A stretch of DNA of 64,000 nucleotides from Clostridium pasteurianum (GCF_001705235.1 NZ_MCGV01000001.1:558001-622000); one strand, 5' to 3'. Positions 26,405-36,956 are shown, counted from the stretch's first letter. Notes: a model not told the origin generated them from the sequence alone. Numbers and translations are program-made.

Positions 26405-27022
26405 CTAAAGCATATACAAAAGTGCATTGACAATAGCCGCTGCCACAGTACTTCCACCTTTTCTTCCACGTATAGTAATCATAGGTACTGATAATTCTTC
26501 AAAATCTTTTTTTGACTTTTCTGCTCCCACAAAACCAACAGGCGCTGCTATTACAAAGTGGGGGCTGCATTTACCGTCTTCAATTAATTCCTTTAATCTG
26601 TAAAGAGCCGTTGGAGCGTTTCCAAATACAAAAAACTTTATGCCCTCCTCTACTGCCCTTTCTACCGCTGCCATGGAACGTGTTATTCCTGCTTCCTTTG
26701 CAATTTCTGCTGTTCTTTCATCCCTAACATACGAAACCACTTTGCAATTTAAAGCGTTTAAAACCTTTTTACTTACACCTGCCGTAATCATATTTGTATC
26801 TGCATAAATTGTTATGCTGCCTTTTTTCAAAAGCTTTAAAGCCGCATCAATAGCTCCTTCTCTTATATAAATTAAATCCTTGTATTCAAAATCAGCTGTA
26901 GTATGTATTACTCTCTTTACTATTTTAAGTTCCCTTTCCGTGAAACTGTGAGCTCCCATTTCACTGCCTATAATTCTAAAGCTTTCTTTTTCTATCATCT
27001 TAGGGTCTTTTATATAATCCAT
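26405..27022 (-). CDS. cbiC: Precorrin-8X/cobalt-precorrin-8 methylmutase
   Basis: The enzyme moves the C-11 methyl group to C-12 to form cobyrinate or hydrogenobyrinate. ESFRIIGSEMGAHSFTEREL at the N-terminus, the catalytic-region His in VIHTTADFEY, and APVGFVGAEKSKKD near residue 170 are diagnostic. At 205 residues it is full length. It is the only corrin-ring gene in this operon; the earlier ring enzymes must be elsewhere. Confidence 0.94.
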   Translation of the reverse strand: MDYIKDPKMIEKESFRIIGSEMGAHSFTERELKIVKRVIHTTADFEYKDLIYIREGAIDAALKLLKKGSITIYADTNMITAGVSKKVLNALNCKVVSYVRDERTAEIAKEAGITRSMAAVERAVEEGIKFFVFGNAPTALYRLKELIEDGKCSPHFVIAAPVGFVGAEKSKKDFEELSVPMITIRGRKGGSTVAAAIVNALLYML

Positions 27023-27031
27023 AATTTCACC

Positions 27032-28342
27032 TTACCTAACTAAATATTTTAAAAAATTCATATTTCCAAAAAAGTGTACATGAGCATATGCCGCTAAAAC
27101 ATTATTTTTAACATAACCACACTGCCAAGTTTTTTTCTCTCCCAAATAGTTTTCTTTTTGAACCAAATATATCCTATCCTCATTACTTTTTACATATGAT
27201 TTATGGAACTCATGACAGTTTATTTTAATATTTTGGGGCAGCATTTTGTTTCCCTTATTAACTTCTATTTCAGCATATCCAAAGTTTTGAAGTCTATCAC
27301 CCATATAAGCTTCTCCTTTAAAAAAACCAACTAAAGGAGTTTTCTCTATGCTGTCCATTAAATACATAAGTCCTCCACATTCAGCATAGCATCTAAGTCC
27401 ACTATTAAGTGCATTTTTTATGCTGCTGAGCATGGTTCTATTATGACTTAAAGTTTCCTTAAAAACTTCTGGATATCCTCCTCCTATATAGAGAAAGTCT
27501 AAATCCGAAGGAAGCTTACTATCCCTTAAAGGACTGAAATATTTAACTTCTCCTATTTCCTCTAAAAGCTCAAGATTCTCCTTATAATAAAAGCTAAAAG
27601 CTTCATCCCTAGCTACTCCAATTTTAAAATTTTGTGTCTTCATATGATATTTATCCTGAAATTCATCTGTTTTTGAAAACTCTTTTAAAAGAGCATCTAT
27701 GTTGACATGCTTCTCTAAAAGCTCACTGCACTTTTCAATTTTATCATCTAAATTTTCGACTTCACTGCTTTGGACAAGTCCTAAATGTCTGCTCTTTAAT
27801 TCCAGAATTTTATCCTTAGGTAAATATCCAAAAACCTTAACTTTCTCCTTAAATCTATTCTCAATAGCAGCCTTTAAAAGCTCATAGTAACTCTCAGTTA
27901 TGTTATTTAAAATTACACCTGCAAAATTTATATCTTCAAAATTTATAAGTCCCTCTATTTCCGCACATAAAGTTACGCTTTGTGCTTTTGGAGTTATAAC
28001 TAAAAGTACGGGAAGCTTTAAAACTTTACTCACATGAGCTGTAGAATATTCTGAGTCTATACCCTTACCATCGTAGAGTCCCATTGCTCCCTCAACTATG
28101 CCAAAATCGCCGCAGCCTCGTGAAAAAGAAGCCTTAACCCCTGCTTCACCCATTAAAAATAGATCTAAATTTCTTGAAGCTTTACCTGTAATATGATTAT
28201 GAAAAGCTGTATCTATATAATCAGGTCCAACCTTATATCCCTGAACCTCAAAGCCCCTATTTATAAGTGCCTTCATAAGTCCTAAGGTTACTGTGGTCTT
28301 GCCTCCACCACTTCTATTTGACGATACAACTATACTCTTCAT
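27032..28342 (-). CDS. cbiA: Cobyrinate a,c-diamide synthase
   Basis: An ATP- and glutamine-dependent amidase that amidates the a and c side chains. The N-terminal P-loop-like [20 protein letters not shown] (about 4-23), [12 protein letters not shown] near 85, and the C-terminal class I glutaminase-like domain with the catalytic Cys in [15 protein letters not shown] (about 330) are visible. Its ATG overlaps the cbiP stop by four bases (ATGA type). At 436 residues it is normal size. Confidence 0.94.
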   Translation of the reverse strand: MKSIVVSSNRSGGGKTTVTLGLMKALINRGFEVQGYKVGPDYIDTAFHNHITGKASRNLDLFLMGEAGVKASFSRGCGDFGIVEGAMGLYDGKGIDSEYSTAHVSKVLKLPVLLVITPKAQSVTLCAEIEGLINFEDINFAGVILNNITESYYELLKAAIENRFKEKVKVFGYLPKDKILELKSRHLGLVQSSEVENLDDKIEKCSELLEKHVNIDALLKEFSKTDEFQDKYHMKTQNFKIGVARDEAFSFYYKENLELLEEIGEVKYFSPLRDSKLPSDLDFLYIGGGYPEVFKETLSHNRTMLSSIKNALNSGLRCYAECGGLMYLMDSIEKTPLVGFFKGEAYMGDRLQNFGYAEIEVNKGNKMLPQNIKINCHEFHKSYVKSNEDRIYLVQKENYLGEKKTWQCGYVKNNVLAAYAHVHFFGNMNFLKYLVR

Positions 28343-29820
28343 CTCTTAACACCCATTATTTCATATATTTTATTCATATCAATATTATTTCGTACAATGT
28401 CTGCAAGCTTATTTATTTCATTGTCTCTAAGTTTTTCATAGGACACTGATGCTCTCGTTTTTAATCCCTTTTTCTCACGGAGCATATTTACAAAATACTG
28501 CCTTAAATCTGTGGAATCAAATACGCCATGAAGGTATGTACCTATGACGTTTCCAGCCATATTTACAGCACCGTCTTTTATGTGAGCCTTGCCCTCATTT
28601 TCCTCTGTTATGTGAGCAAAAGGTTTTACCGATTTTCCATAACTTGAAATCCCCATATGAATTTCATATCCGTACACCTTAATTCCTTTTCCGCAAACTT
28701 CACCTTTAACTCTTGTAGTTACCTTTTCATCTTTAAAAACAGTATTTATATCTAGAAGTCCCATTCCATCTACTTTTCCAAACTCTGTTTCAACCTTTAA
28801 AGGGTCTTCTATTACATTTCCAAGCATCTGATATCCGCCGCATATTCCAATAACTAAACCTTTTTCACTTGCATATTCTTTTATTTTTTTCTCTATGCCA
28901 GTTTTTCTTAAATAAAGCAAGTCACCTATAGTGTTTTTACTTCCTGGAATAATTAATGCATCAGGATGTCCAAAACTTTCAGCACTGGTTACATACCTAA
29001 TTGACACATCTTTTTCAACTTTAAGTGCATCTATATCAGTAAAGTTTGAAATATGAGGCAGCCTGATTACTGCTGCATCTATTGCAGAATTAACTTTAGT
29101 ATTAAAATCGACTGCACCATCTTCGTCCTCTAAGTTCAATGTGAAATACGGTACAACTCCTAAGGTTGGCAGATTTATTCTATCCTCCAGCATTTTAAGT
29201 CCAGGCTTTAGTATGTCCACATCGCCTCTAAATTTGTTAATAATTGTACCCTTCATTCTCTTTCTTTCATCTTCTGTAAGCAGCATAATAGTACCAAAAA
29301 GAGAGGCAAATACTCCACCTTTATCTATGTCGCCAACTAAAAGTACCGGTGCATCAACAAGTTCTGCAAATCCCATGTTCACAATATCATTATCTCTTAA
29401 ATTTATTTCAGCTGGACTTCCTGCACCTTCAATTACAACTATGTCAAATTTCTTTTCAAGTTCTTTAAATCCCTTTTTAAGCATAGGGGCAAAATCTTTC
29501 TTTAGATTGCAATAATGTTTTGCACTTGAATTACAGTACACTTCACCATTTACAATAACCTGGCAGTTTTTATCTGTAGTAGGCTTTAAAAGTATGGGAT
29601 TCATATAAACCTCTGGCTCAAGTCCAGCAGCATAAGCTTGAAGTACCTGCGCCCTGCCCATTTCCTTGCCATCTAAAGTTATGTATGAATTTAAAGACAT
29701 GTTTTGAGATTTATATGGACAAACTGAAAAACCATCCTGCTTAAAAATTCTACATAAAGCTGCCACAATTATGCTCTTTCCTACAGATGAAGCCGTTCCC
29801 TGAATCATAATTTTAGCCAT
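28339..29820 (-). CDS. cbiP: Cobyric acid synthase
   Basis: The enzyme amidates the b, d, e and g side chains of adenosylcobyrinate diamide. [20 protein letters not shown] carries the ATP-binding loop, [11 protein letters not shown] near 37 is typical, and the glutaminase domain has the nucleophile in [14 protein letters not shown] (about 330). 493 residues matches the family. It is 14 bases after cobT and overlaps cbiA. Confidence 0.95.
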   Translation of the reverse strand: MAKIMIQGTASSVGKSIIVAALCRIFKQDGFSVCPYKSQNMSLNSYITLDGKEMGRAQVLQAYAAGLEPEVYMNPILLKPTTDKNCQVIVNGEVYCNSSAKHYCNLKKDFAPMLKKGFKELEKKFDIVVIEGAGSPAEINLRDNDIVNMGFAELVDAPVLLVGDIDKGGVFASLFGTIMLLTEDERKRMKGTIINKFRGDVDILKPGLKMLEDRINLPTLGVVPYFTLNLEDEDGAVDFNTKVNSAIDAAVIRLPHISNFTDIDALKVEKDVSIRYVTSAESFGHPDALIIPGSKNTIGDLLYLRKTGIEKKIKEYASEKGLVIGICGGYQMLGNVIEDPLKVETEFGKVDGMGLLDINTVFKDEKVTTRVKGEVCGKGIKVYGYEIHMGISSYGKSVKPFAHITEENEGKAHIKDGAVNMAGNVIGTYLHGVFDSTDLRQYFVNMLREKKGLKTRASVSYEKLRDNEINKLADIVRNNIDMNKIYEIMGVKR

Positions 29821-29834
29821 TGCATCTTCCTCCT

Positions 29835-30893
29835 TTACTCAAGTGGTTTATAAGCTTCTATATTTGCTTTTTCAAAGGTTCCCATTTCCATGTAAGAAAA
29901 CAAAGCCATATCAATAATCTGAAATGCAAGAGCTGCTCCAGTGCCTTCTCCAAGTCTCATTTTAAGATTAAGCATAGGCTCTAAGTTAAGTTCCTCCATA
30001 ATTCTTTTACTTCCAGGTTCAGCTGAGCCGTGTGAAGGAATTATAAAATTTTTAACCTTTGGATTTATTTTTACCGCCGTTAATGCTGCCGCCGCAGATA
30101 TAAATCCATCTATTACTATTGGGATTCTGTAAATTGCAGCACCTAAAAAGCATCCTGCAAGCCCAGCTATATCAAATCCACCAACCTTTGACAGCACGTC
30201 AACTGCATCTAACGCATCAGGTTTATTTACATCTATACTGCGCTTTATTATTTCTATTTTATTTTGAAATGCAGCCTTTGTAAGTCCTGAGCCAATACCT
30301 ACCATGTCCTCTACTTTGCAGCCTGTTAATACTGCTGCCACAGCACTGCTTGTAGTTGTATTTCCTATGCCCATTTCACCTGTTCCAAGCACATTTACAT
30401 TTTTGTCCTTAAGCTCTTTTACAATCTCTATTCCTATTTGGAGTCCCTTTATGGCTTCTTCCCTTGTCATGGCAGGTCCTTTTGCCATGTTAGAAGTACC
30501 TTTTCTTATTTTTCTATTTATTATTCCTTCTTCATTTATATCATCATCTACTCCAATGTCCACAACCTTAATGTCTGCTCCGGCATGCTTTGTAAAAACA
30601 TTAATTCCCGTAAACCCCTTCATGAAATTTCTAGTAACTGTTGACGTAACACTTTTAGGACAAGAACTAACTCCTTCCTCTACCACACCATTATCAGCAC
30701 ACATTATAATAACTGTCTTGTTTTTAGTTTCCGGAAAAACCTCACCTGTTATTCCACCTATTTGCTTTACTAAATCTTCTAAGGTTCCTAAACTTCCTAA
30801 TGGTTTTGTTAAATTATCTAACCTCTTTTGAACCTTTTCTATTACATCTTCATCTAAACCTTTAATTTCATCTACTGCTTTTTTTAAATTCAT
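29835..30893 (-). CDS. cobT: Nicotinate-nucleotide:dimethylbenzimidazole phosphoribosyltransferase
   Basis: The enzyme activates the lower-ligand base to alpha-ribazole phosphate using nicotinate mononucleotide. Characteristic segments are [17 protein letters not shown] near 26, [20 protein letters not shown] near 85, [14 protein letters not shown] near 170 and the catalytic Glu in [11 protein letters not shown] near 317. It is 352 residues long. No benzimidazole synthesis gene (bza) is present here, so the native lower base is open. Confidence 0.95.
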   Translation of the reverse strand: MNLKKAVDEIKGLDEDVIEKVQKRLDNLTKPLGSLGTLEDLVKQIGGITGEVFPETKNKTVIIMCADNGVVEEGVSSCPKSVTSTVTRNFMKGFTGINVFTKHAGADIKVVDIGVDDDINEEGIINRKIRKGTSNMAKGPAMTREEAIKGLQIGIEIVKELKDKNVNVLGTGEMGIGNTTTSSAVAAVLTGCKVEDMVGIGSGLTKAAFQNKIEIIKRSIDVNKPDALDAVDVLSKVGGFDIAGLAGCFLGAAIYRIPIVIDGFISAAAALTAVKINPKVKNFIIPSHGSAEPGSKRIMEELNLEPMLNLKMRLGEGTGAALAFQIIDMALFSYMEMGTFEKANIEAYKPLE

Positions 30894-30896
30894 AAT

Positions 30897-31748
30897 TCAT
30901 TTCACCCCAATTTTCATTTCATTTTCATTCAAGGTTTCAAGTATATAAGTTTTATAACCTTTAATCTCTCTTACTTTTTTCTTTGCCCTGTTTAAAATGT
31001 TAAAGTCATCATAAACTATAGCTAGTACATTTCCACTATGAGCTCCTATAATGCCAAGTCCACCTGTTTCGTCCTTAATCCTTGTGATTTCTGGCAAAAT
31101 ATCATATTTAAGTCTGTTTTCATTTCTCATTATGCTTTCAAGAGCGGCCTCACCAATACCTTTTATGTCTCTATTTTTTAAAGAGTTTTTAACCCTAATT
31201 ATTAAATCATCTGCATTTCTTAATTCTTCTAGTTTTTTATTATTAAATTCAACAGTTTCCACAGTCCCTTTACCTTCAAAAACCAGAAGATAAAACTTAA
31301 GGTATTCTCCAAGAGTTTCCTTGTAAGTTCCCCCTTTATAATCAAACACAGTGATTTTATCAAAAAGAATGCTGTCTGTAGGTTCTATCTTTATACATTC
31401 TTCAATTAGTTCTTTTTCATTGAACTTTTTATTAAACATCTTTAAGAGCGCATAATATGCAGCACATAAATCCGCCGTACTGCTGGCAAAACCCTTACCT
31501 CTTGGAATATTTGAGCTTATAACCACATTCATATTTTTTATGTATTCTTCAAAATGCCACCTTTTTAAAATATTAATTAAAAATTTTTGGGTTTTTAAAC
31601 TGCTTTGCAAAGGTTCTATTTCCATGCTTTCAAATATGGTAACTTTCGTCATAAGGTTTACGGGGCATGAAATTAAAACATCCTTCTCCTTAAATTTTCC
31701 TTGAACTATTTCCCCAACAGTACCAGGATATATTGAAGTCACTTTCAT
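30897..31748 (-). CDS. pduX: GHMP-family L-threonine kinase (PduX-like)
   Basis: The GHMP kinase phosphate loop is NIPRGKGFASSTADLCAAY near residue 82, and the protein opens with PGTVGEIVQGKFKEKDVL. PduX relatives phosphorylate L-threonine, which CobD then decarboxylates to (R)-1-amino-2-propanol phosphate, the linker of the nucleotide loop. The position overlapping cobD by four bases supports this role. At 283 residues it is near normal length. Confidence 0.9.
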   Translation of the reverse strand: MKVTSIYPGTVGEIVQGKFKEKDVLISCPVNLMTKVTIFESMEIEPLQSSLKTQKFLINILKRWHFEEYIKNMNVVISSNIPRGKGFASSTADLCAAYYALLKMFNKKFNEKELIEECIKIEPTDSILFDKITVFDYKGGTYKETLGEYLKFYLLVFEGKGTVETVEFNNKKLEELRNADDLIIRVKNSLKNRDIKGIGEAALESIMRNENRLKYDILPEITRIKDETGGLGIIGAHSGNVLAIVYDDFNILNRAKKKVREIKGYKTYILETLNENEMKIGVK

Positions 31749-32800
31749 AATTCATTTTCCATATTATAAAAAGTACTTAAAAGTCTTCTATTTGAAGTCC
31801 TGTCTTTTATAGCAAGCCTTATAAAACTTTCATCAAGTCCTCTAAAATTGCTGGCTTTCCTTATAACTATTCTGTGCCTAAGGCAGTAATCATAAAGTTC
31901 ATTTTCATTGATACCCTTAAGCTTACAAAGAACAAAATTACCCATAGTCCAAAATACTTGCTTTATAAAATCCATTTTTTTTAATTCATTAGTTAAAAAT
32001 TCTCTCTCTTCTCTTATCCATAAAAGTGATTCCTTTATGTATTTTTCATCTTTTAAGCAATGTACTGCTGCCATTTCAGCAAAACAGTTAACATTCCAAG
32101 GATTTTGCTTTGATTTTATTTTATTTATCATATCTTCATTCGCGGTAATACCATAGCCAAGCCTTACTCCCGGCATAGAAAAGAACTTTGTCATAGCTCT
32201 TATTATAAAAATACAGCTGTACTTTTCACATTCATTTACAAAACTAAAATCCACATTCGCCGTAAATTCAATAAAAGCCTCATCTATAATAACCTTTTTC
32301 CCATTTTCCTCACAAAAATCAAGTATGTCTCTAAATTTATTTTTATCAATTATTCCTCCGTTAGGATTGTTAGGATTTCCTATTATAAGTGCATCCACTT
32401 CTTTTAATTTAGAAAAAATATCTTCATAATTTATTTCCATACTTTCACTTAAATAAGAGAACTTTGTTTTAATGCCATACCTTTTAGCATCTAATTCGTA
32501 TTCAACATAAGATGGTACCACTATAAGAATGGTTTTAAATAAACTTATAGAAAGTTCAATTATTTCGGAAGCTCCATTGCCAAGTACAATCCCTGCATTA
32601 TTTAATCCAATATATTCTTTTATACTCTTAATTACATTTCTATAATTAATATCAGGATAAACTTCAGCATTTTTCAAGGCTTCATCTATGTTATGTACAA
32701 AACTTTGAGGCAACCCAAGTGGATTTATATTAGAACTATAATCTAGAAGTTTTCTTCCCTTAAAAATACCTTCAGTATAAATGTCTCCTCCGTGAATCAT
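31745..32800 (-). CDS. cobD: Threonine-phosphate decarboxylase
   Basis: A PLP enzyme of the aminotransferase fold I that makes aminopropanol phosphate. HGGDIYTEG at the start and YSSNINPLGLP near 20 are typical of CobD/HisC relatives. GNPNNPNGG lies near 140 and the PLP lysine is in AMTKFFSMPGVRLGYG near 205. It could be misread as HisC, but the operon and the adjacent threonine kinase settle it. It is the first gene after the cobalamin riboswitch. Confidence 0.93.
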   Translation of the reverse strand: MIHGGDIYTEGIFKGRKLLDYSSNINPLGLPQSFVHNIDEALKNAEVYPDINYRNVIKSIKEYIGLNNAGIVLGNGASEIIELSISLFKTILIVVPSYVEYELDAKRYGIKTKFSYLSESMEINYEDIFSKLKEVDALIIGNPNNPNGGIIDKNKFRDILDFCEENGKKVIIDEAFIEFTANVDFSFVNECEKYSCIFIIRAMTKFFSMPGVRLGYGITANEDMINKIKSKQNPWNVNCFAEMAAVHCLKDEKYIKESLLWIREEREFLTNELKKMDFIKQVFWTMGNFVLCKLKGINENELYDYCLRHRIVIRKASNFRGLDESFIRLAIKDRTSNRRLLSTFYNMENEL

Positions 32801-32821
32801 TTAATCACCTCACATTAAAAT

Positions 32822-32856
32822 AAAAAAACTTCTAACGAAAAAAACGTTAAAAGTTT
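32822..32856 (-). terminator. Riboswitch-controlled terminator
   Basis: On the minus strand AAACTTTTAACG pairs with CGTTAGAAGTTT, followed by a run of T. It lies between the cobalamin aptamer and cobD, in position to be the expression platform that stops transcription when cobalamin is bound. Confidence 0.85.
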
Positions 32857-32923
32857 ACCTTTCTAGGCTGATATACTTAATAAACATTCTTTCTATCTCT
32901 CGTAGAAAAAAGCACGTAACTAT

Positions 32924-33092
32924 TGGCAAGTATCCTGACTTGAAAATCATCATTTAAGCACGCCTTCCCAGTTTCCCAGTGGCATAATAACCTAGTGAAG
33001 TTTTTAAATTTCACTTTGGTTTTTCTTTTTGCTTAAACTTCTTTCTTACAGTGGCGGGACCGTTCAGGATTTTAACCTGATTCCTTGCTATT
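32924..33092 (-). promoter_or_regulatory. Cobalamin riboswitch aptamer
   Basis: On the minus strand the element reads from a 5' arm near 33090 through the invariant B12 box GCCACTG (33049-33055 on the plus strand) and GGGAAGGCGTGCTTAA (32955-32970), and ends with CAAGTCAGGATACTTGCC. These are the core conserved blocks of adenosylcobalamin aptamers. It precedes the nine-gene cobalamin operon and a terminator, so the pathway is repressed by its product. Confidence 0.95.
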
Positions 33093-33251
33093 AAATTTTC
33101 TTATAATTTATGGTATCACACATTCATCTCAAATACAATTGTAACCATGGACATACTTAGCATTTTGTGATTTTATAACGTATTATTATAATTTTTTAGT
33201 ATAAAATGGACTTATTTAGTAACAATATAATAAGTGAAAGGTGGCGTATTT

Positions 33252-33488
33252 ATGGAAACTAGTGAAGTAATCTCTGTAATAGACAGCTCTGGGAAAAAAG
33301 TTGACTTAGAACTAATTGATACTATTAGATTGGATGGAAATGAGTACTTAATTGTCAGCGCTCCAAATTCCAATGAAGCATATGCTTACAAGACAACTAC
33401 AAATGCCAGCGGAGAAAAGGAATATTCCTGCTTAAAGGAGGGAGAAGAATTTAGAAAGGTATTGCAAAAATACAATGAAGGAAATTAA
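33252..33488 (+). CDS. DUF1292 family small protein
   Basis: A 78-residue acidic cytosolic protein with the DUF1292 pattern: a short strand-rich domain with IDSSGKKVDLELIDTIRLDG, NEYLIVSAP, a Glu in NEAYAYK, and a charged tail. Relatives are common in Firmicutes, often near the Holliday-junction resolvase RuvX/YqgF, and have no known activity. ATG 33252 is chosen over the in-frame GTG at 33234 because AAAGGTGG lies between them. It stands alone after the riboswitch region. Confidence 0.75.
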   Translation: METSEVISVIDSSGKKVDLELIDTIRLDGNEYLIVSAPNSNEAYAYKTTTNASGEKEYSCLKEGEEFRKVLQKYNEGN

Positions 33489-33591
33489 CAGTTCTTTGGA
33501 GGTAAAGCTTGGGTGCCTTTCCTCCATTTCAATATGGAAAGTCTTTAATTTAAATTTCATTATTCAGCAACATTTATAAACAATATACATT

Positions 33592-34758
33592 TTATTCAAA
33601 AAATTTCTCAACTCTATTTCTTCCATTGGTTTTAGCTAAATATAATGCCTTATCAGCAGTTTTAAAACAATTTTCAAAATTTTCTTCTGTATTTCCCATA
33701 AGCCTAGTTAACCCAAAGCTCGCTGTAACCTGAATAGAGTTGTTATCAAATAGTACTCTATTTTCTTCTATCTTTTGTCGTATTCTGTTAACGATTATTT
33801 CCGCATTTTTAGCTGATATATCAGGGAACAATATAATAAATTCTTCTCCTCCCCATCTTGCTGCCAAATCAATTTTCCTAATATTTTCATCAATTATTGC
33901 TGACGTTTCTTGTAATACCACATCTCCAGCTTTATGTCCATATTTATCATTAATAGACTTAAAATAATCAATATCCATTATGGCTATAATTGCTTCTTTA
34001 TTTTTGTAGGATTTATTTTCTATAATACTTCTTTTTATAACAGTTTCAAAATATCTTCTGTTAAATAAATTAGTCAGCGCATCATAATTAGAAATATATT
34101 TTAGTTTGTTATTAGTTTCTTCCAATATTATATTTTTTATCAGAATATTAATTTGATTTTCATAGGTTAATTTTGATAAAACTAAAACGCTAAAGTAAAA
34201 TACCGTACCATTAATAATATTATTTAAAAGAATTCCTTGATCCTTTTGAAACATAAGGGATAGGCATATGAAAATAATATGTGATATTGAATATATTAAA
34301 TAGTTCCTTGGAGGTTTTATCAAAGCCAAAACTCCACATATTAGTAAACCTGTAATATATGATGTTACCTGCCCAGATGTAATTTGATCAAGTCCACTTA
34401 TACAAGCTACAAATATCATGAACAACAATATAGGAATTTCCGCAATTACGCAAGGTGTTTTTTTACTTTCGTTTTTCCTATAACTTTTTAATATAAAAAA
34501 TACAGTTAAACTCGTGATAAGAATACATGAATGAAAAAACAAATACATTATATCAATTAGATTGCAATTACCCTTATTTATTGATGGAATATCATAAAAA
34601 ACAATCAGTATTAATTCAATAATACCAGTAACTATACTAAATACAAAAAAGCGTTTATAATTTATTTCCCTTATTTCATCATTAACTTCATTGATATGGG
34701 CTGGAGTTACTTCTAAATTATTTTGTCCAATAATAATCCCGAATAAATTATTAATCAT
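33592..34758 (-). CDS. Membrane diguanylate cyclase (GGDEF domain)
   Basis: About six hydrophobic segments in residues 35-200 are followed by a C-terminal GGDEF domain (about 225-388). It has DALTNLFNRRYFE, DIDYFKSINDKYGHKAGD and the active-site WGGEEFIILFP. A product-inhibition RxxD motif (RKID) lies five residues before GGEEF, so the enzyme should be active and feedback-controlled. It makes cyclic di-GMP. No sensor domain other than the membrane part is seen. Confidence 0.92.
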   Translation of the reverse strand: MINNLFGIIIGQNNLEVTPAHINEVNDEIREINYKRFFVFSIVTGIIELILIVFYDIPSINKGNCNLIDIMYLFFHSCILITSLTVFFILKSYRKNESKKTPCVIAEIPILLFMIFVACISGLDQITSGQVTSYITGLLICGVLALIKPPRNYLIYSISHIIFICLSLMFQKDQGILLNNIINGTVFYFSVLVLSKLTYENQINILIKNIILEETNNKLKYISNYDALTNLFNRRYFETVIKRSIIENKSYKNKEAIIAIMDIDYFKSINDKYGHKAGDVVLQETSAIIDENIRKIDLAARWGGEEFIILFPDISAKNAEIIVNRIRQKIEENRVLFDNNSIQVTASFGLTRLMGNTEENFENCFKTADKALYLAKTNGRNRVEKFFE

Positions 34759-34981
34759 TCAGTTTTCTCCCCTTAATTTAATCTCTTACGGCATTCATTA
34801 TCTAAAGATATGTATATTCATAAATATTTCATGCATTAACTAGCTTCTCTGCTGCAATTAATTTTATCTTCAATTACATATTTGTTGAAAGCCTTATATT
34901 ATAAGAAATATTATACTATATATTGCAGTCAAAATATAAGCTTTATTTATAAATACTGAATTAAAATACATAACTTATAAA

Positions 34982-35021
34982 AAAACAGCTAGTAAAGGAA
35001 ATCTTTAAACCTAACTGTTTT
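34982..35021 (-). terminator. Terminator hairpin, copy 1
   Basis: AACAGCTAG and CTAACTGTT form a stem with a T run on the minus strand. It is a near copy of the hairpin at 35307-35344, and the two bracket an orphan reading frame. Confidence 0.65.
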
Positions 35022-35041
35022 TGTGAATTATTTAATTTTAA

Positions 35042-35310
35042 TTAACTGCAATTTTAGCTACTATGTTTGAATTAATTTTCTGAATTGCGATTTGCTTTAG
35101 AATATTTCGTCTTATTTTTTCATTTAAATTTAACAGAAATGAATCTATAAATCCAAAGTCACCCGTACGAATCCAATTATCAATCATAGTATTGTTTGTT
35201 GCTATAAGTAGAAATGTCTGATACCTTTCAGCAAATAAGTGAAATATATAAAATACTGCCGCATTAACATGTTTTTTGCTAATGCAGCAGCCACTAAGTA
35301 AAAAAAAAGA
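35042..35310 (-). pseudogene. Orphan reading frame without a start, possible gene remnant
   Basis: A minus-strand frame of about 85 codons ends at TAA 35042. It reads like real protein, for example AERYQTFLLIATNNTMIDNW and TGDFGFIDSFLLNLNEKIRR. There is no ATG, GTG or TTG near its upstream end; the first ATG is internal, about 49 codons from the stop. It is bounded by two similar terminator hairpins, as if the 3' end of a gene plus its terminator had been duplicated. No family is recognised. Confidence 0.4.
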
Positions 35311-35344
35311 AACAGTTAGTAAAGGAGATATTAAGAACTAACTG
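35307..35344 (-). terminator. Terminator hairpin, copy 2 (end of gerK operon)
   Basis: AACAGTTAGT and ACTAACTGTT pair perfectly and are followed by nine T on the minus strand. It is the first terminator after the small gene that ends the gerK operon. Confidence 0.75.
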
Positions 35345-35463
35345 TTTTAATAAATTATTCAATTTCTATGATTCTATATTACCTCTCTATTGTGACAATT
35401 ATGTTACAACTTTTAATATAATATGTTAATTGTTCAATTTAATTTTCATAAGAAATAGCTATC

Positions 35464-35682
35464 CTATTTATAATTTAAATGCAATATATTTTTCACCACA
35501 TATTCTAGCCCTGATATTGGATTAGGTATAGGTAAATCCAGAATATATAATAGACACAATATAAATGCTGCTATTGAAAGTGCAGAAAATACCATAAGCT
35601 CACGCCAATACTTATTTTCAATCATATTCGGAACTTCAAATAATATTAAACCTACAAAGAAAATAACCAATAAAAATATCAT
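35464..35682 (-). CDS. Small membrane protein at the end of the gerK operon
   Basis: A 72-residue protein with two hydrophobic segments (about 1-17 and 30-50) and a short polar tail. It follows gerKC on the same strand after 58 bases and precedes a terminator. It is not a recognised family. Small membrane proteins of about this size occur in germinant receptor operons of spore formers (GerD/2TM D-subunit type), so an accessory role with the GerK receptor is plausible. Function is inference. Confidence 0.6.
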   Translation of the reverse strand: MIFLLVIFFVGLILFEVPNMIENKYWRELMVFSALSIAAFILCLLYILDLPIPNPISGLEYVVKNILHLNYK

Positions 35683-35740
35683 TTTTCATACCTCATCCAT
35701 ATCATTAGTCCGTACACTCTTAAATCCTGATTTTTTAACG

Positions 35741-36919
35741 CTACTTTTCTTTTGAAAGAATAGGTTTAGTTATTCTTCCTGTTTTTCTTATTTTAGCATC
35801 TACGCTTACATTTACATCTATATTTTTATAAACCTTATTCCAATCTTTCTCCATTCTGCTCCACTGTTTAGGATAGTGCTCATATATAATATCTCCGAAA
35901 CCAAATATATCTGCGTTCAGTTCACGTGATTTTTTTAAGGCCATCATTATTTCCGTTTTTATATACTTATTTTCTGTTTCTTCAAGCTTTTTTAATTCCT
36001 TTGGGTTGGCTAAATCCTCAGAAAAAGTTTGCTCTTCTAAATCTCCCTCTTCCTTTATTTTTATTTCTATACTGGGTTTATCCCCATTCATTTTAGGAAT
36101 TATTTTTCCTTTAGAACGCGTTATTTCAATATTCACGTTATTGCCATCTGCTTTATTTAAAACAATAACTCCATCTTTAACCTTATTTATGCTCCACAAT
36201 AAACCCCTCGTCTCTTTTTTATTTAGCGTTCCAACCATTTTATCCTTTTTAAATACTGCCGTATCTGAAAGATATGCCATTTTTTTACCTTTATCATTTC
36301 TTATTTCAATCATTGGTGCAACTGGCGCTGTAGTTTTACTCATAAGTCTCAATACAAATTCTTTTAAATCCACAGCTGGTATTTGTGATATATCCTGCTC
36401 ATTCCTAACTAAATCTCCTATGTTTTTTCCAGGATTAGTTTCAAGCTCCGGTTTTACGTTTAATATTTCATCTGCATGTCCTTTAGACACTAATATCCAT
36501 ACTAAAAGACGAGTTTGTCTGTAACGCAGAAAAAAATCAATGTACTTTTCAATTCCATCCTCTGCTATATCCTTACTTAATATAATAACTTGATTATGGG
36601 AATAAAATAATTTACGATTTAATTTACGTGCAAAGAGTTTTGATATTCTAGAAATACTTTCTCCCTTTTCCTTTATATATATATATCCGGCATTACCTGT
36701 ACCGCCATCACCGCTTCCCATTGAAGGATTTTTAATTCCTGATACATTGGCTATTTGAAGCGTCATTTGTACTGGATACATTCCTTTAACTTTATCTATT
36801 CCAACTCCCATAACAATAGCTATTTTGTTTAATTCAGTAGCATCTGAACAGGAAACTAAGCAAACAATCATAAAAATACATATAATTATTTTTGCCCACT
36901 TTTTTATGTATTTTTTCAT
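35741..36919 (-). CDS. gerKC: Spore germination lipoprotein GerKC (Ger(x)C family)
   Basis: The C subunit of a nutrient germinant receptor. A lipoprotein signal ends in CLVSC with the lipidated Cys at about residue 24. The body shows family landmarks: MGVGIDKVKGMYPVQMTLQI, SHNQVIILSKDIAEDGIEKY and FFLRYRQTR. ATG 36919 is used because GAGGTG sits before it; the in-frame GTG lies inside that site. It would be exported and anchored on the outer face of the spore inner membrane with GerKA and GerKB. Confidence 0.93.
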   Translation of the reverse strand: MKKYIKKWAKIIICIFMIVCLVSCSDATELNKIAIVMGVGIDKVKGMYPVQMTLQIANVSGIKNPSMGSGDGGTGNAGYIYIKEKGESISRISKLFARKLNRKLFYSHNQVIILSKDIAEDGIEKYIDFFLRYRQTRLLVWILVSKGHADEILNVKPELETNPGKNIGDLVRNEQDISQIPAVDLKEFVLRLMSKTTAPVAPMIEIRNDKGKKMAYLSDTAVFKKDKMVGTLNKKETRGLLWSINKVKDGVIVLNKADGNNVNIEITRSKGKIIPKMNGDKPSIEIKIKEEGDLEEQTFSEDLANPKELKKLEETENKYIKTEIMMALKKSRELNADIFGFGDIIYEHYPKQWSRMEKDWNKVYKNIDVNVSVDAKIRKTGRITKPILSKEK

Positions 36920-36956
36920 TGATTTCACCTCATATGTAGAGTTGCAGTCTCTAACT

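Noticed and set aside
30304..30831. 175-codon open frame on the plus strand opposite cobT
   Set aside because: It is a shadow of the cobT codons, with no ribosome site, and lies inside a clearly coding gene on the other strand. The same holds for the frame at 36006-36524 opposite gerKC.
31745..32800. cobD as a histidinol-phosphate aminotransferase
   Set aside because: The folds are alike, but the gene overlaps a threonine kinase and follows a cobalamin riboswitch, which fits CobD.
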